From the NCBI RefSeq assembly GCF_016406105.1, contig NZ_CP066308.1, forward strand, positions 1,523,501 to 1,587,500: 64,000 nt of DNA, written 5' to 3'. The position numbers and the translations under genes are program-made. The stretch's first letter is position 1. Each line of letters opens with the position of its first letter. The notes under the pieces were generated by a model. The model saw nothing but the letters and a program-made list of their open reading frames with translations, was not told the origin of the DNA and ran no database searches. Origin of the DNA: Brevibacillus composti (lineage in GTDB: Bacteria > Bacillota > Bacilli > Brevibacillales > Brevibacillaceae). Shown in pieces: positions 46,961-55,296 of this stretch.

Positions 46961-49015
46961 TTACGATTTCCAACAAAAATAAGGATACGTCAGCGCCAGC
47001 GCAGCCAAAAAGAGCAACGCCCCCGCATAGGCCGGCAGCAGGTGCACAAAATCCGTATAGCCGACGGCGAAGTGGATGCCGATCCCCGAAGCAAAGCCCG
47101 GGACCCCTCCGAGAAACAGCGTCCACCAAACCCAAGCATCTCCCTGGCGGAAGCCCCACAGGCTGATCAGCAGCACCGCGAGTCCGGCCGAACAGAGCGC
47201 ACCGCCGAATCCCGCGCGGTCATGGGCGATCAGGGGAATCAGCCTTTCGTTGTAGCTTTGCAAAAGTTCCGGCGATGCGCATAAAAAGGCCAGATCCTGC
47301 GGGACGAAAACCATCGTGACGCCGATCGCCGAGATGATCAGTCCGGCTCCAGTCAGGCCGCAGCCGATGATGACGAAGAACAACTGTCCCCAGAGGCTCC
47401 GCCGCCAGACCCCATCACGGTGAACCTGCGGGGGCGACGGGACAAGCGGCTCGCGGGCAGGCTGCCTCATGGCGAGAACGAAAAAGGGAAGAAGCAGAGC
47501 GGCGAGTACGGCATGGAGAATATCAAAATACCCGTAGCCGATAAACAGGAAAAAGCTGAGAAAGCCGATCGCGCCGGAAATCAGCAACACCTGCCGGGTC
47601 CAGTGAAGAGAGCGCCGCAAGCCGTGCTGCGACAGCTGATAGTAGATCAGGCCAATGGAGATCATCGTCCCGGCGAGACTGACCCTGTCATGAGACATGA
47701 AGGGCAATAGCTGCGGATTGATCAGGGCCAGTTCAGCGCTGCTCATGCCCAAAAAATCCTCATCGTAGGGGAGGACCACCGTGGTCAGCGCGACGATCAG
47801 CGCGAGCAGGCCGCCTGCCATCATGCCAAACCCGAGCCACTTGCCGGCTATCCAGCCTTTTTTCTCACCGACCATATCTCTGCTTGCCGTATCCGAGGGC
47901 GGAGACGGATTCGCGCCGTCCCGGGTAACGTCGCTGCCTGCTTGCCCGATCTCCGATTCCCTTTGCCTGTGCTGTTCGTGCCAGATCGCTTCGTTCACCC
48001 GTTTGGGCAGACCGGGACCGGCATAGACCAAGCCGCTGTGCAGTTGGACAAAATCGGCGCCCGCTGAAAGAAGCGCCTGCGCATCGGAGGGATGGGTAAC
48101 CCCGCCCGAAGCCATGATGGGTAGATCGGGGTAGTGGTCGCGAATCTGCCGAACCATGGACAGACTCATCTCTCGGGTCAGGCCGCCGACTATCCGAGCG
48201 CTCGGGGGAGGAGGATTCTGACCCCTGCCTGCAACAGCTTGAAAAGGGGGAGTGCCAGCGGAGACTCCAGCCGATGCGGAGATTCCTCCCGACACAGAGA
48301 CACCGGCAATACCTGCTTGAAAAGCAGGCTTCAGCCACCCTTCCGCTTCCTCCCAGGTCAAATCCGGAGGCATTGCCAGCAGGAGAGGGACACGGGCAGC
48401 ACCGGCCAGCAGCGCGAGATGCTCCTGCCAGCCTTCGGCATCCCAGCCGGCCGCAGGGGTTTGTTCTCTCGTATCCAGCGTGAAAAATTGACAATAGGGG
48501 GCCAGTCGCTCGATCAGCTCCCGCCGTTCAACAGCAGCTTCTCGTGGACTGCTGCCCGGACGAAAAGCGAGACGCGCACCCAAGGGCAGCCGGATGGGCT
48601 TCATTCGGTTCAATCGTTCAAGCAATAGCTCGACACCGTCATTGGCCATAGGCGTGGGATAGAGGATCGAGGAATGGGACGTGAGACGCTCAATCGATCG
48701 CTCTTCGCAGATCGGCTCCTTCGTCACCGGTCCCAGTTCGATATAGCCAAAGCCAAATTGCGAGAGCGCCGCAAGCGCGGTAGCGTTCGGATCCAGTCCC
48801 GCCCCCAGGCCAACCGGCGTAGGGAAGGTGATTCCCAAGCGTTTTCTCTGCAGGGAAGCGGGCGGCTGCATATGTCCCATCAGCTCGATCAGCCCGGGAC
48901 CCCCCGGACATTTCGCCAAAGCGCCGATCGCATTCAGCGTCCAGCGCCGCGCTTGAATGGCCGGCAAACGAAACAACAGCGGACGAAACAACGTGTGATA
49001 CGACCAGTCGGGCAT
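46961..49015 (-). CDS. Degenerate dihydroorotate dehydrogenase-like domain fused to a membrane domain
   Basis: A 684-residue protein. Residues 1-350 follow class 2 dihydroorotate dehydrogenase: VGLGAGLDPNATALAALSQF, GFGYIELGPVTKEP, IVGGLTREMS and LPIMASGGVTHPSDAQALLS. The catalytic SxPNTPG-type loop is replaced by FTLDTREQTPAAG and an Ala/Gly/Ser-rich insert lies near residue 250-275. From about 400 to the end there are roughly seven membrane spans (KWLGFGMMAGGLLALIVALT and so on). Activity on dihydroorotate is doubtful; FMN binding may remain. GGAGGAG precedes the ATG. Confidence 0.8.
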   Translation of the reverse strand: MPDWSYHTLFRPLLFRLPAIQARRWTLNAIGALAKCPGGPGLIELMGHMQPPASLQRKRLGITFPTPVGLGAGLDPNATALAALSQFGFGYIELGPVTKEPICEERSIERLTSHSSILYPTPMANDGVELLLERLNRMKPIRLPLGARLAFRPGSSPREAAVERRELIERLAPYCQFFTLDTREQTPAAGWDAEGWQEHLALLAGAARVPLLLAMPPDLTWEEAEGWLKPAFQAGIAGVSVSGGISASAGVSAGTPPFQAVAGRGQNPPPPSARIVGGLTREMSLSMVRQIRDHYPDLPIMASGGVTHPSDAQALLSAGADFVQLHSGLVYAGPGLPKRVNEAIWHEQHRQRESEIGQAGSDVTRDGANPSPPSDTASRDMVGEKKGWIAGKWLGFGMMAGGLLALIVALTTVVLPYDEDFLGMSSAELALINPQLLPFMSHDRVSLAGTMISIGLIYYQLSQHGLRRSLHWTRQVLLISGAIGFLSFFLFIGYGYFDILHAVLAALLLPFFVLAMRQPAREPLVPSPPQVHRDGVWRRSLWGQLFFVIIGCGLTGAGLIISAIGVTMVFVPQDLAFLCASPELLQSYNERLIPLIAHDRAGFGGALCSAGLAVLLISLWGFRQGDAWVWWTLFLGGVPGFASGIGIHFAVGYTDFVHLLPAYAGALLFLAALALTYPYFCWKS

Positions 49016-49080
49016 CGTCAGGCTCCTCCGATGATTTCCAGTATTTCGATGATTCCATCATAACAGAAAAGCTGGTTCCA

Positions 49081-49117
49081 AGAAAAAAGCCACCCCCCAA
49101 AGGAGTCGGCTTTTTGT
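49081..49117 (-). terminator. Terminator between speA and the upstream end of the DHODH-like gene
   Basis: On the minus strand AAGCCGACTCC pairs with GGGGTGGCTT (imperfect) and TTTT follows, 40 bases after the speA stop. Confidence 0.7.
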
Positions 49118-49153
49118 TTGAGCATGAGCTGTATCATCCGGAAATCCGGCAGA

Positions 49154-50623
49154 TCACGAGATCGCCGTCTGACGCTTCACGACCTTGACCGTTTGCAGGG
49201 ATTCATCCTCCGGCCCTTGGACAGGCAGGCCGACGCGAATATTCTCCTGGATATACGCGATGTTTTCTTCACTGATCAACTCGCCGGGCAAAAAGATCGG
49301 GATGCCGGGCGGATACACCATGATAAACTCCGCGATCACGCGTCCCACCGACTCCGACAGAGGGACAATCTCCGTCTCCGCATAAAAAGCATCGCGCGGG
49401 GTCATCGACAGGATGGGAATGCTCGGCAGGGAGATGGTCGGCTTTTCTTCCGCCTGGACGTGGGCGAATTCGACGGAGAGCTCCCGCAGCGCATTGACCA
49501 GCGTCTGGATGGACTCCTCGGTGTCGCCCGCAGTCACAAAGCACAGCACATTGTAGAGATCGCTCATCTCCACCTCGATATTGTACTTGGTGCGGAGCCA
49601 GTTCTCGACTTCCCAGCCGGTAATGCCGAGGTCGCGGACGTGAATCAGCAGCTTGGTCGGATCCATCGCATGGGTGGCGGGGGTGCCGAGGATTTCCCGG
49701 CCGATGCAGTGGATGCGCGGTATTTCATTGATCATGTCGCGAGCCTTGTTGGCCATTTTCATCGCTTGATCGGTCAGCATGCGTCCGTTCATGGCCAGAT
49801 GCTGGCGAGCCATGTCCAGAGAGGCCAGCAGGATGTAGGAGGTGGATGTCGTCGTCAGCATGCTCATGACCGTCTTGACCCGATCGACATCGACCAGGCC
49901 TTCCCGCACATTCAGAATCGAGGTTTGCGTCAGAGAGCCGCCCAGCTTGTGGACGCTGGTCGCGGCCATATCCGCCCCTGCCTGCATGGCCGAGATCGGC
50001 AAGTCCTCATGAAAGTGGATATGGACGCCGTGCGCCTCATCGACGAGGACCGGAATCTCGTAGTTATGGGCCGTGCGCACGATTTCCCGCAAATCGCCGG
50101 CAAACCCGAAATAGGTAGGGTTGATCACCAGGAGAGCAGCCGCATCCGGGTGCTTCTGCAAGGCTTTTTGCACGGACTTTACCGTGATCCCGTGAGAGAT
50201 GCCCAGACGCTCGTCCATCACAGGATGGATAAAAATAGGCGTGGCTCCGGCAAAAATAATGGCAGCCATCACCGACTTATGCACGTTCCGAGGTACGATT
50301 ATTTTATCGCCAGGATTGCAGGTGGCCATGATCATCGCCATGATCGCACCGCTCGTCCCTTGAACCGAAAAAAAGGTATGGTCAGCGCCGAATGCTTCCG
50401 CAGCCAGATCCTGCGCTTCTTTAATCATCGCTTTGGGGTGATGCAGATCGTCCAGCGGCGCGATGTTGATGAGGTCAATCGAGAGAGCATTGTCTCCGAT
50501 GAATTCGCGGAATGCTGGGTGCATGCCCATGCCCTTCTTATGACCAGGGATGTGAAATTGAATCGGGTTTTTTCGGGCGTGCTCCAACAACCCGCTAAAC
50601 AGAGGAGTACTCATTTGTCTCAT
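49154..50623 (-). CDS. speA: Arginine/lysine/ornithine decarboxylase, SpeA-like
   Basis: A 489-residue fold type I PLP decarboxylase, the same length as B. subtilis SpeA, the arginine decarboxylase that makes agmatine for polyamines. FHIPGHKKGMGMHPAFREF, FFSVQGTSGAIMAMIMA, VLVDEAHGVHIHFHEDLP and PLP lysine in AATSVHKLGGSLTQTS are visible. The ATG at 50623 has GAGG upstream; the frame continues 67 codons upstream without a site. With speD 5 kb away it covers polyamine steps, although not in one operon. Lysine decarboxylase activity is the alternative. Confidence 0.9.
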   Translation of the reverse strand: MRQMSTPLFSGLLEHARKNPIQFHIPGHKKGMGMHPAFREFIGDNALSIDLINIAPLDDLHHPKAMIKEAQDLAAEAFGADHTFFSVQGTSGAIMAMIMATCNPGDKIIVPRNVHKSVMAAIIFAGATPIFIHPVMDERLGISHGITVKSVQKALQKHPDAAALLVINPTYFGFAGDLREIVRTAHNYEIPVLVDEAHGVHIHFHEDLPISAMQAGADMAATSVHKLGGSLTQTSILNVREGLVDVDRVKTVMSMLTTTSTSYILLASLDMARQHLAMNGRMLTDQAMKMANKARDMINEIPRIHCIGREILGTPATHAMDPTKLLIHVRDLGITGWEVENWLRTKYNIEVEMSDLYNVLCFVTAGDTEESIQTLVNALRELSVEFAHVQAEEKPTISLPSIPILSMTPRDAFYAETEIVPLSESVGRVIAEFIMVYPPGIPIFLPGELISEENIAYIQENIRVGLPVQGPEDESLQTVKVVKRQTAIS

Positions 50624-50789
50624 AGGATCGCCTCGCTTTGCAAAAGAAGAAGTAAAGGTGAAAAACAAACAAATTGAGTATAGCAAAAAGAGGGGGGAAA
50701 GCAAGCGAATTTTTGGACCCCCAAAAATCGGGAAAGCGGCAGGAGTTCCCCTCTCCGGCGAGAAGTGAAAGAGTATGTGAGGTGAGCTT

Positions 50790-51761
50790 ATGAAAACGAG
50801 AGTAACGGAACTGCTACAGATCAAATACCCGGTCGTACAGGGCGGGCTCGCCTATCTCGCCTATGCCGAACTGGCGGCGGCTGTCTCCAATGCGGGCGGC
50901 CTCGGACAGATTACGGCGATGTCTTTGCCTTCGCCGGAGGCGCTGCGAGAAGAGATCCGCAAGATTAAGAGATTGACGGACAAACCGTTCGGCGTCAACT
51001 TCGCGATCGGTCAGCATGGTCGGCCCTATGAATCGATGCTGGAGGCAGCCCTGGAGGAAGGGATTCCGGTCATCTCCGTAACTGGCGGCAATCCTGAACC
51101 GCTCATCCGCCGCACGGACGGGCTCGATGTGAAAAAACTGGTGTTGGTGGCTTCCGTCCGCCAAGCCCAGAAAGCGGAGTCCATCGGCGCAGACGCTGTG
51201 ATGGCGGTCGGTCAGGAGGGGGGCGGTCATCTGGGGCGTGACGACATCGGCACCTTTGTCCTGATTCCCCGCGTCGTCGATTCCGTACAGATTCCCGTCC
51301 TGGCGAGCGGCGGCATCGGCGACGGCAGAGGCATCGTCGCGGCGCTTGCTCTGGGAGCGGAGGGAGTAGAGATGGGGACGCGTTTCATCGCGACCGAAGA
51401 ATGCGTACATGCCCATCCTGCGTACAAAGAAGCGCTCGTCCAAGCTTCGGAGCACGACACCGCCGTCATCAAGCGGACGCTGGGGACTCCGGCCCGGGTC
51501 GTGCGTACGCCAGGCGCGGACCGGATCCTGAAGCTGGAGAGCAAAGGTCTTGGCTATGAAGAGTTGAAGCCGTTCATCAGCGGCGAGCGGAACCGCCTGT
51601 TCATTCACAAGGGAGATGAGCAGGAGGGCTTCGGCTGGGCCGGCCAGGTAATCGGTCTGATCGATGACATCCCGCCGGTGCAAACCCTTTTTGACCGCAT
51701 GTTTCGGGAGGTCGAAGAGAGACTTGCCTTCTTGAACGAGAGTGCCAGACGTTCCCAGTAA
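50790..51761 (+). CDS. Nitronate monooxygenase / enoyl-ACP reductase II-like flavoprotein
   Basis: A 323-residue TIM-barrel FMN protein: YPVVQGGLAYLAYAELAAAV, NAGGLGQITAMSL, PFGVNFAI, AVGQEGGGHLGRDDIGTFVL and ASGGIGDGRGIVAALALGAE. The family includes nitronate monooxygenases and FabK enoyl reductases; the QEGGGHLG block occurs in both. GTGAGGTGAGC precedes the ATG. It is divergent from speA, with 166 bases between them. Confidence 0.85.
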   Translation: MKTRVTELLQIKYPVVQGGLAYLAYAELAAAVSNAGGLGQITAMSLPSPEALREEIRKIKRLTDKPFGVNFAIGQHGRPYESMLEAALEEGIPVISVTGGNPEPLIRRTDGLDVKKLVLVASVRQAQKAESIGADAVMAVGQEGGGHLGRDDIGTFVLIPRVVDSVQIPVLASGGIGDGRGIVAALALGAEGVEMGTRFIATEECVHAHPAYKEALVQASEHDTAVIKRTLGTPARVVRTPGADRILKLESKGLGYEELKPFISGERNRLFIHKGDEQEGFGWAGQVIGLIDDIPPVQTLFDRMFREVEERLAFLNESARRSQ

Positions 51762-51807
51762 CTTTGCCATAGTGTGCCCGTCCGGACAGAGGATGTATGC
51801 AAAGACA

Positions 51808-51850
51808 AAAGAACAGGCACGCGCATTTCAGATGAAAGCGGACCTGTTCT
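51808..51850 (-). terminator. Terminator of the DUF1054 gene
   Basis: On the minus strand GAACAGG pairs with CCTGTTC over a long loop and TTTTGTCTTT follows. It lies between convergent genes. Confidence 0.6.
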
Positions 51851-51873
51851 CTTGCATATACCTTCAGTAATCC

Positions 51874-52527
51874 CTATCGAATGGCGCTGGGGGAACTGAG
51901 CTTGCTGAGGCTGTACAGCTTGGCGAGAACGGAGAAAGTCTCGTCCAGCCGCTTGAGCAGTTTGTCTCCGTCACGCAGGATGGGATCATGGCGATTGATC
52001 GTAATCCCGCAGAGTATTTCGGCTTTTTTCACCCGCTGCAGTCTGTCGATCAATTGGGCGACGCCTTCCCGTCCCAATACGGCTTGGCTTGTGCTTGCAG
52101 GCTGCATGTGATCGGGCGACCAGTGGAAGTCGTCGGGAATGAGTGCCATGATCTCGTCCAACTGGTCCCGCATGGCCCGGCCGATCTCTTCTTTAAAAGG
52201 CGATTCGTATATCACGGCATACCAGACAAAGAGATGGGTACCCCACAAGCCTGTCTGAAAATGAGGATGTTTTTTATATCCGCGCTTGTCGCCGGCCCAG
52301 GCAACCCATGTATCGTTGGGAGGATTTACGGTTCTGCGTGCGTGCTTGGCTACGTGATAAAACATCTCTTCACCGGTTAAAGCGGACAGGGCAGGGGCAA
52401 AATGCTGACCGAGCGCATCCAGCTTGGGACGAATCAGCGTTTTGATTCCCTCCATCCGCTCATCCAGTCCTTCAATCGCAAATACGTCGAAATCCCTGTC
52501 GTCAAATCCTGTAAAAGCTGTTGTCAT
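51874..52527 (-). CDS. DUF1054 (UPF0637, YktB-like) protein
   Basis: A 217-residue soluble protein: TGFDDRDFDVFAIEGLDERM, FYHVAKHARRTVNPPNDTWV, GYKKHPHFQTGLWGTHLFVW and a C-terminal RDGDKLLKRLDETFSVLAKL. The pattern and length match YktB-type DUF1054 proteins. GAGGTGGTTAGG precedes the ATG at 52527; the longer frame upstream is antisense to the neighbour. Function unknown. Confidence 0.88.
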   Translation of the reverse strand: MTTAFTGFDDRDFDVFAIEGLDERMEGIKTLIRPKLDALGQHFAPALSALTGEEMFYHVAKHARRTVNPPNDTWVAWAGDKRGYKKHPHFQTGLWGTHLFVWYAVIYESPFKEEIGRAMRDQLDEIMALIPDDFHWSPDHMQPASTSQAVLGREGVAQLIDRLQRVKKAEILCGITINRHDPILRDGDKLLKRLDETFSVLAKLYSLSKLSSPSAIR

Positions 52528-52752
52528 CCTAACCACCTCGCGTGCGACAAATGCAGGGAGTCGTCCCGCTCCAATCGGGCGGATATCTCTGGCAAATGTC
52601 TGTAGAATCCTCCATATCATAACATAAGCGATCCGTAAAAAAACATGTTTGAAAAATGAATAGCAAAAGCAGAGGCCGAATAATATGATATACCACTCAC
52701 TCCCGTAAGCAGCCGTATTTATCTGAGTATTCTGTGAATGGGAGGGACTTGG

Positions 52753-53352
52753 ATGAAAGACGGGAAGGAATTGGAGTACTGCAACCTCGCTGTCTGGTTT
52801 GACCGACAGACCTTGCACGCGATGCTGCACGCCTTGGTGGGTACGGGGGCAACGGTCTCCTGGAAGGAAACCCAGCATCAGTTCCATTTCCTCGTATGCA
52901 CACAGGAGAGCACATCCGAGTGGAGGCTGGACCGGGTCAACGGCTTCTACAAATGGCAGCAGCCCGACTGTTCCATTCGAGACACGCGTGTGGCCCTGGT
53001 GCTCTACCGCTATATTCAGAAGGCGAAAGGTCATGTCGTCGTCAAAATGATCCACGACAGCGGCGTGCTGGTAAAGCACATTCGGTACGGAGAGGCCGTC
53101 AGAATCGTCGAGATAAAAGGAGCTGAGAAAAAAGTGATCTACGAAAAAGCATGCAGTGTAACCATGGATCAAGTCATTGCCGCCCTCAAACGTCGTGACG
53201 CTGAAGAGCGCATCCCCGTTTTGCGATTGGAACTGGACTATGAGCTGGCTACCCTGTTCGATGCCATGCAGGCCAAAGATACGGCGCAGATTCATAGATC
53301 AACCGAACGATTGAAGCAGCTCCGCAAGGAAATGCTGCTCCTGGAAGCTTGA
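52753..53352 (+). CDS. Unknown protein, paralogue of the 54,454 gene
   Basis: A 199-residue protein. Residues 60-135 (SIRDTRVALVLYRYIQKAKG, then GVLVKHIRYGEAVRIVEI) align well by eye with the 198-residue protein at 54454-55050 (LIRDIQLANAMRKAMKTFRG, then FTVVYHYDEGSVVKIQEV). Both end in a C-terminal helical, coiled-coil-like segment rich in Leu and Glu. GGGAGGG precedes the ATG at 52753. No known family was recognised; no signal or membrane span. Followed by a clear terminator. Confidence 0.75.
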   Translation: MKDGKELEYCNLAVWFDRQTLHAMLHALVGTGATVSWKETQHQFHFLVCTQESTSEWRLDRVNGFYKWQQPDCSIRDTRVALVLYRYIQKAKGHVVVKMIHDSGVLVKHIRYGEAVRIVEIKGAEKKVIYEKACSVTMDQVIAALKRRDAEERIPVLRLELDYELATLFDAMQAKDTAQIHRSTERLKQLRKEMLLLEA

Positions 53353-53453
53353 AGACCAGTAGCCGTCAGGCAAGGCTATGCAACCAGACGACGAGTCGAT
53401 GAGTGGAGGCAAGATCAAGTCAAATGAAGGCGAGAGAGAAGAATACAGAATGA

Positions 53454-53491
53454 AAAAGCGACATCTCACATCAGGGAGAATGTCGCTTTTT
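53454..53491 (+). terminator. Terminator of the 52,753 gene
   Basis: AAAAAGCGACAT pairs with ATGTCGCTTTTT with additional TCTC/GAGA pairing in the loop; a strong bidirectional-type stem. Confidence 0.88.
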
Positions 53492-53601
53492 CTGGTTTGG
53501 CGCATGTCCGCTTCTTTCCCATTTGAATTGTTCCGTGGAGCAGTTGTACAATAGAGGAGGATTTGGGCGAAGCGCCCCACAAGAAAGGAAGAAAAAGGTA
53601 C

Positions 53602-54114
53602 ATGGAATCACTCCTATCGCTCACGGATAACGCCTCTTTGTTGCTCTTGATCTTGCTTGGACTCATCGTCCTGTTGTTTCTCTTCCTGATTGCCCAATCC
53701 GTCCGGATCCGCCGCCTGCGCAAATCGATCAACCGCCTATTGGTCGGAACGAATGGAACCAATCTGGAAGAAGGCATGCACCATCTTCTCGGCGAGTTGG
53801 AGGATGTGAAAAAACGGCAGACGGATCAGCAGTTTCTGTTGAATCGCCTGTCGCAGCGGGTTGCCGGACAGTGCGCAAACGTCGGAATCGTTCGCTACAA
53901 TGCGTTTGAAGACATTGGCAGCGATCTCAGCTTTTCGATGGCGATCCTCGACGATGCCCAAAACGGCGTGGTCGTCACCAGCATATACAGCCGGATGGAG
54001 TCGCGGGTGTACGCGAAGCCGATCGAACAAGGGACATCCCCCTACCACCTATCGGAAGAAGAACTCACCGCGATTCGCAAAGCCATGAACCAGCTATCCG
54101 GCCGAACCTCCTGA
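53602..54114 (+). CDS. DUF4446 family protein, membrane-anchored
   Basis: A 170-residue protein with an N-terminal span (LLLLILLGLIVLLFLFLIAQ), a coiled-coil stretch (LGELEDVKKRQTDQQFLLNR) and a C-terminal domain NVGIVRYNAFEDIGSDLSFS, VVVTSIYSRMESRVYAKPIE, as in DUF4446 proteins of spore-forming Firmicutes. The ATG at 53602 is chosen because it gives the family start; AAAGGTAC is the best site. Function unknown. Confidence 0.85.
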   Translation: MESLLSLTDNASLLLLILLGLIVLLFLFLIAQSVRIRRLRKSINRLLVGTNGTNLEEGMHHLLGELEDVKKRQTDQQFLLNRLSQRVAGQCANVGIVRYNAFEDIGSDLSFSMAILDDAQNGVVVTSIYSRMESRVYAKPIEQGTSPYHLSEEELTAIRKAMNQLSGRTS

Positions 54115-54257
54115 ATGACAGCATAAAACAGGGATATCGGGAAGCATCGGGGAGAATCAGAGAGTTCTCTTTGCGTCAAGATGCATTTCAGCCGATATTG
54201 GTCTATTTTGCGAAAATTCATCCGCTTTTCGCTCAAGACTTTTTGGCATCCCCGTAG

Positions 54258-54453
54258 TATAATAAAGAAGTACTGTCGGCTTTAAATACGAAAAGTAGGT
54301 GATCCGCCTTCAATACCCAAATCGATTTTCGATTCGCGGGGCAAGGCCAGGTTCTACAGCGTTCCTTCGTCGACACTTAGCGTAGCTCCTCATTTTTGGA
54401 AAACTGTTATCGTCCATACGATCAGGGAAACCAAGAGAATTGAGGAGATAGTT
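54258..54453 (+). promoter_or_regulatory. Promoter and structured leader of the 54,454 gene
   Basis: A perfect TATAAT (54258-54263) lies 190 bases before the start codon. The leader can fold into several hairpins: AATCGA-TTT-TCGATT (54320-54334) inside GCCTT/AAGGC (54306-54310 with 54343-54347); CTACAGC with GCGTAG (one bulge, about 54354-54389); and ATCGT-CCAT-ACGAT just before the GAGGAG site. No known riboswitch class was recognised. The 140 bases between DUF4446 and the promoter show nothing. Confidence 0.45.
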
Positions 54454-55050
54454 ATGGCACAGCGTTTAGCTACTAATTACGCCCAGGCCTATTTTACGAT
54501 GAACGAAGAAGAGTTGAACCGATTCGTCTCTCTCTTCACCAATGAACACATTTCGGTCGAAGTGAAGATTTGTGAAAACGGCGATCGGGACGTTTTGTTG
54601 ACGGACCAGAGCGGTGAGATCCAATTAACCTTTCATCGCTTGGGAAACCGGTATTCCTGTGAAAGTTCTTACCTCATCCGAGACATACAACTGGCTAATG
54701 CCATGCGGAAAGCAATGAAAACGTTTCGAGGCCACGGAATCGTCCACCGGATTTATCAAGGGTTCACCGTCGTTTATCACTACGACGAAGGGTCTGTTGT
54801 GAAAATCCAGGAAGTAACCGACGACGGAGAAGTGTCCATTTTTGAAAATGCAGCACCCCATGCAGCCAAGGAACTGGAAAATTTGTTCCGGCAAACGGGG
54901 AGTGAGTGTGAGATTGACTCGATCCGACAAGAGACGGACAGATGGCTGGACTTGCGCAACTGGGCCAAAGGCGCGGCTCAGGAAAAGCTCGAGATGATCG
55001 ACCGGAAGCTTTGTGAATTGTCACGGCGATTGTTTGAGCTGGAAGCCTAA
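54454..55050 (+). CDS. Unknown protein, paralogue of the 52,753 gene
   Basis: A 198-residue soluble protein. The first 50 residues (YAQAYFTMNEEELNRFVSLF) and the core (YSCESSYLIRDIQLANAMRK, VYHYDEGSVVKIQEVTDDGE) resemble the nearby 52,753 protein, and the C-terminus is helical (EKLEMIDRKLCELSRRLFEL). GAGGAGATAG precedes the ATG. Similar proteins are sometimes labelled as non-ribosomal peptide synthetase modules in databases, but nothing here supports that. Function unknown. Confidence 0.75.
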   Translation: MAQRLATNYAQAYFTMNEEELNRFVSLFTNEHISVEVKICENGDRDVLLTDQSGEIQLTFHRLGNRYSCESSYLIRDIQLANAMRKAMKTFRGHGIVHRIYQGFTVVYHYDEGSVVKIQEVTDDGEVSIFENAAPHAAKELENLFRQTGSECEIDSIRQETDRWLDLRNWAKGAAQEKLEMIDRKLCELSRRLFELEA

Positions 55051-55068
55051 AAAACCAATGTTTACTGC

Positions 55069-55099
55069 AAAAAATGGGGGCAAAGGCGCCCATTTTTTC
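55069..55099 (+). terminator. Terminator of the 54,454 gene
   Basis: AAAAAATGGG and GCGCCCATTTTTT form the stem around GGCAAAG, with a T-rich tail. Confidence 0.85.
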
Positions 55100-55128
55100 T
55101 TTTCCTTGTTTTTCTTTGAAAAAAGGTA

Positions 55129-55157
55129 TTGCTAACTAGGCCGAAGCATGGTATGGT
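55129..55157 (+). promoter_or_regulatory. speD promoter
   Basis: TTGCTA (55129-55134), 17 bases, TATGGT (55152-55157). Transcription would begin near 55164, giving a leader of about 130 bases. Confidence 0.6.
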
Positions 55158-55178
55158 TGTTTTCGTTGGAAACAGGAT

Positions 55179-55287
55179 TAGGAACCAGGATTCACTTTAA
55201 AGGGTGGATTACTTGAGGGAAGCCGCCCCCGTTAGTGAATGACGCAGGTCCTAGCGATGTTTAACATTACACTTGCTAGGAAGGGGG
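55179..55287 (+). promoter_or_regulatory. Candidate structured regulatory leader of speD
   Basis: Three nested helices are visible: TAGGAACC (55179-55186) with GGTCCTA (55247-55253, one bulged A); ATTCACT (55190-55196) with AGTGAAT (55234-55240); and GGGTGG (55202-55207) with CCGCCC (55223-55228). CCTAGC (55250-55255) can alternatively pair with GCTAGG (55275-55280), which abuts the AAGGGGG ribosome binding site, over an ATGTT/AACAT inner stem. The two states exclude each other. It resembles a translational switch but matches no class I recognise. Confidence 0.6.
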
Positions 55288-55296
55288 AACCGAAAG

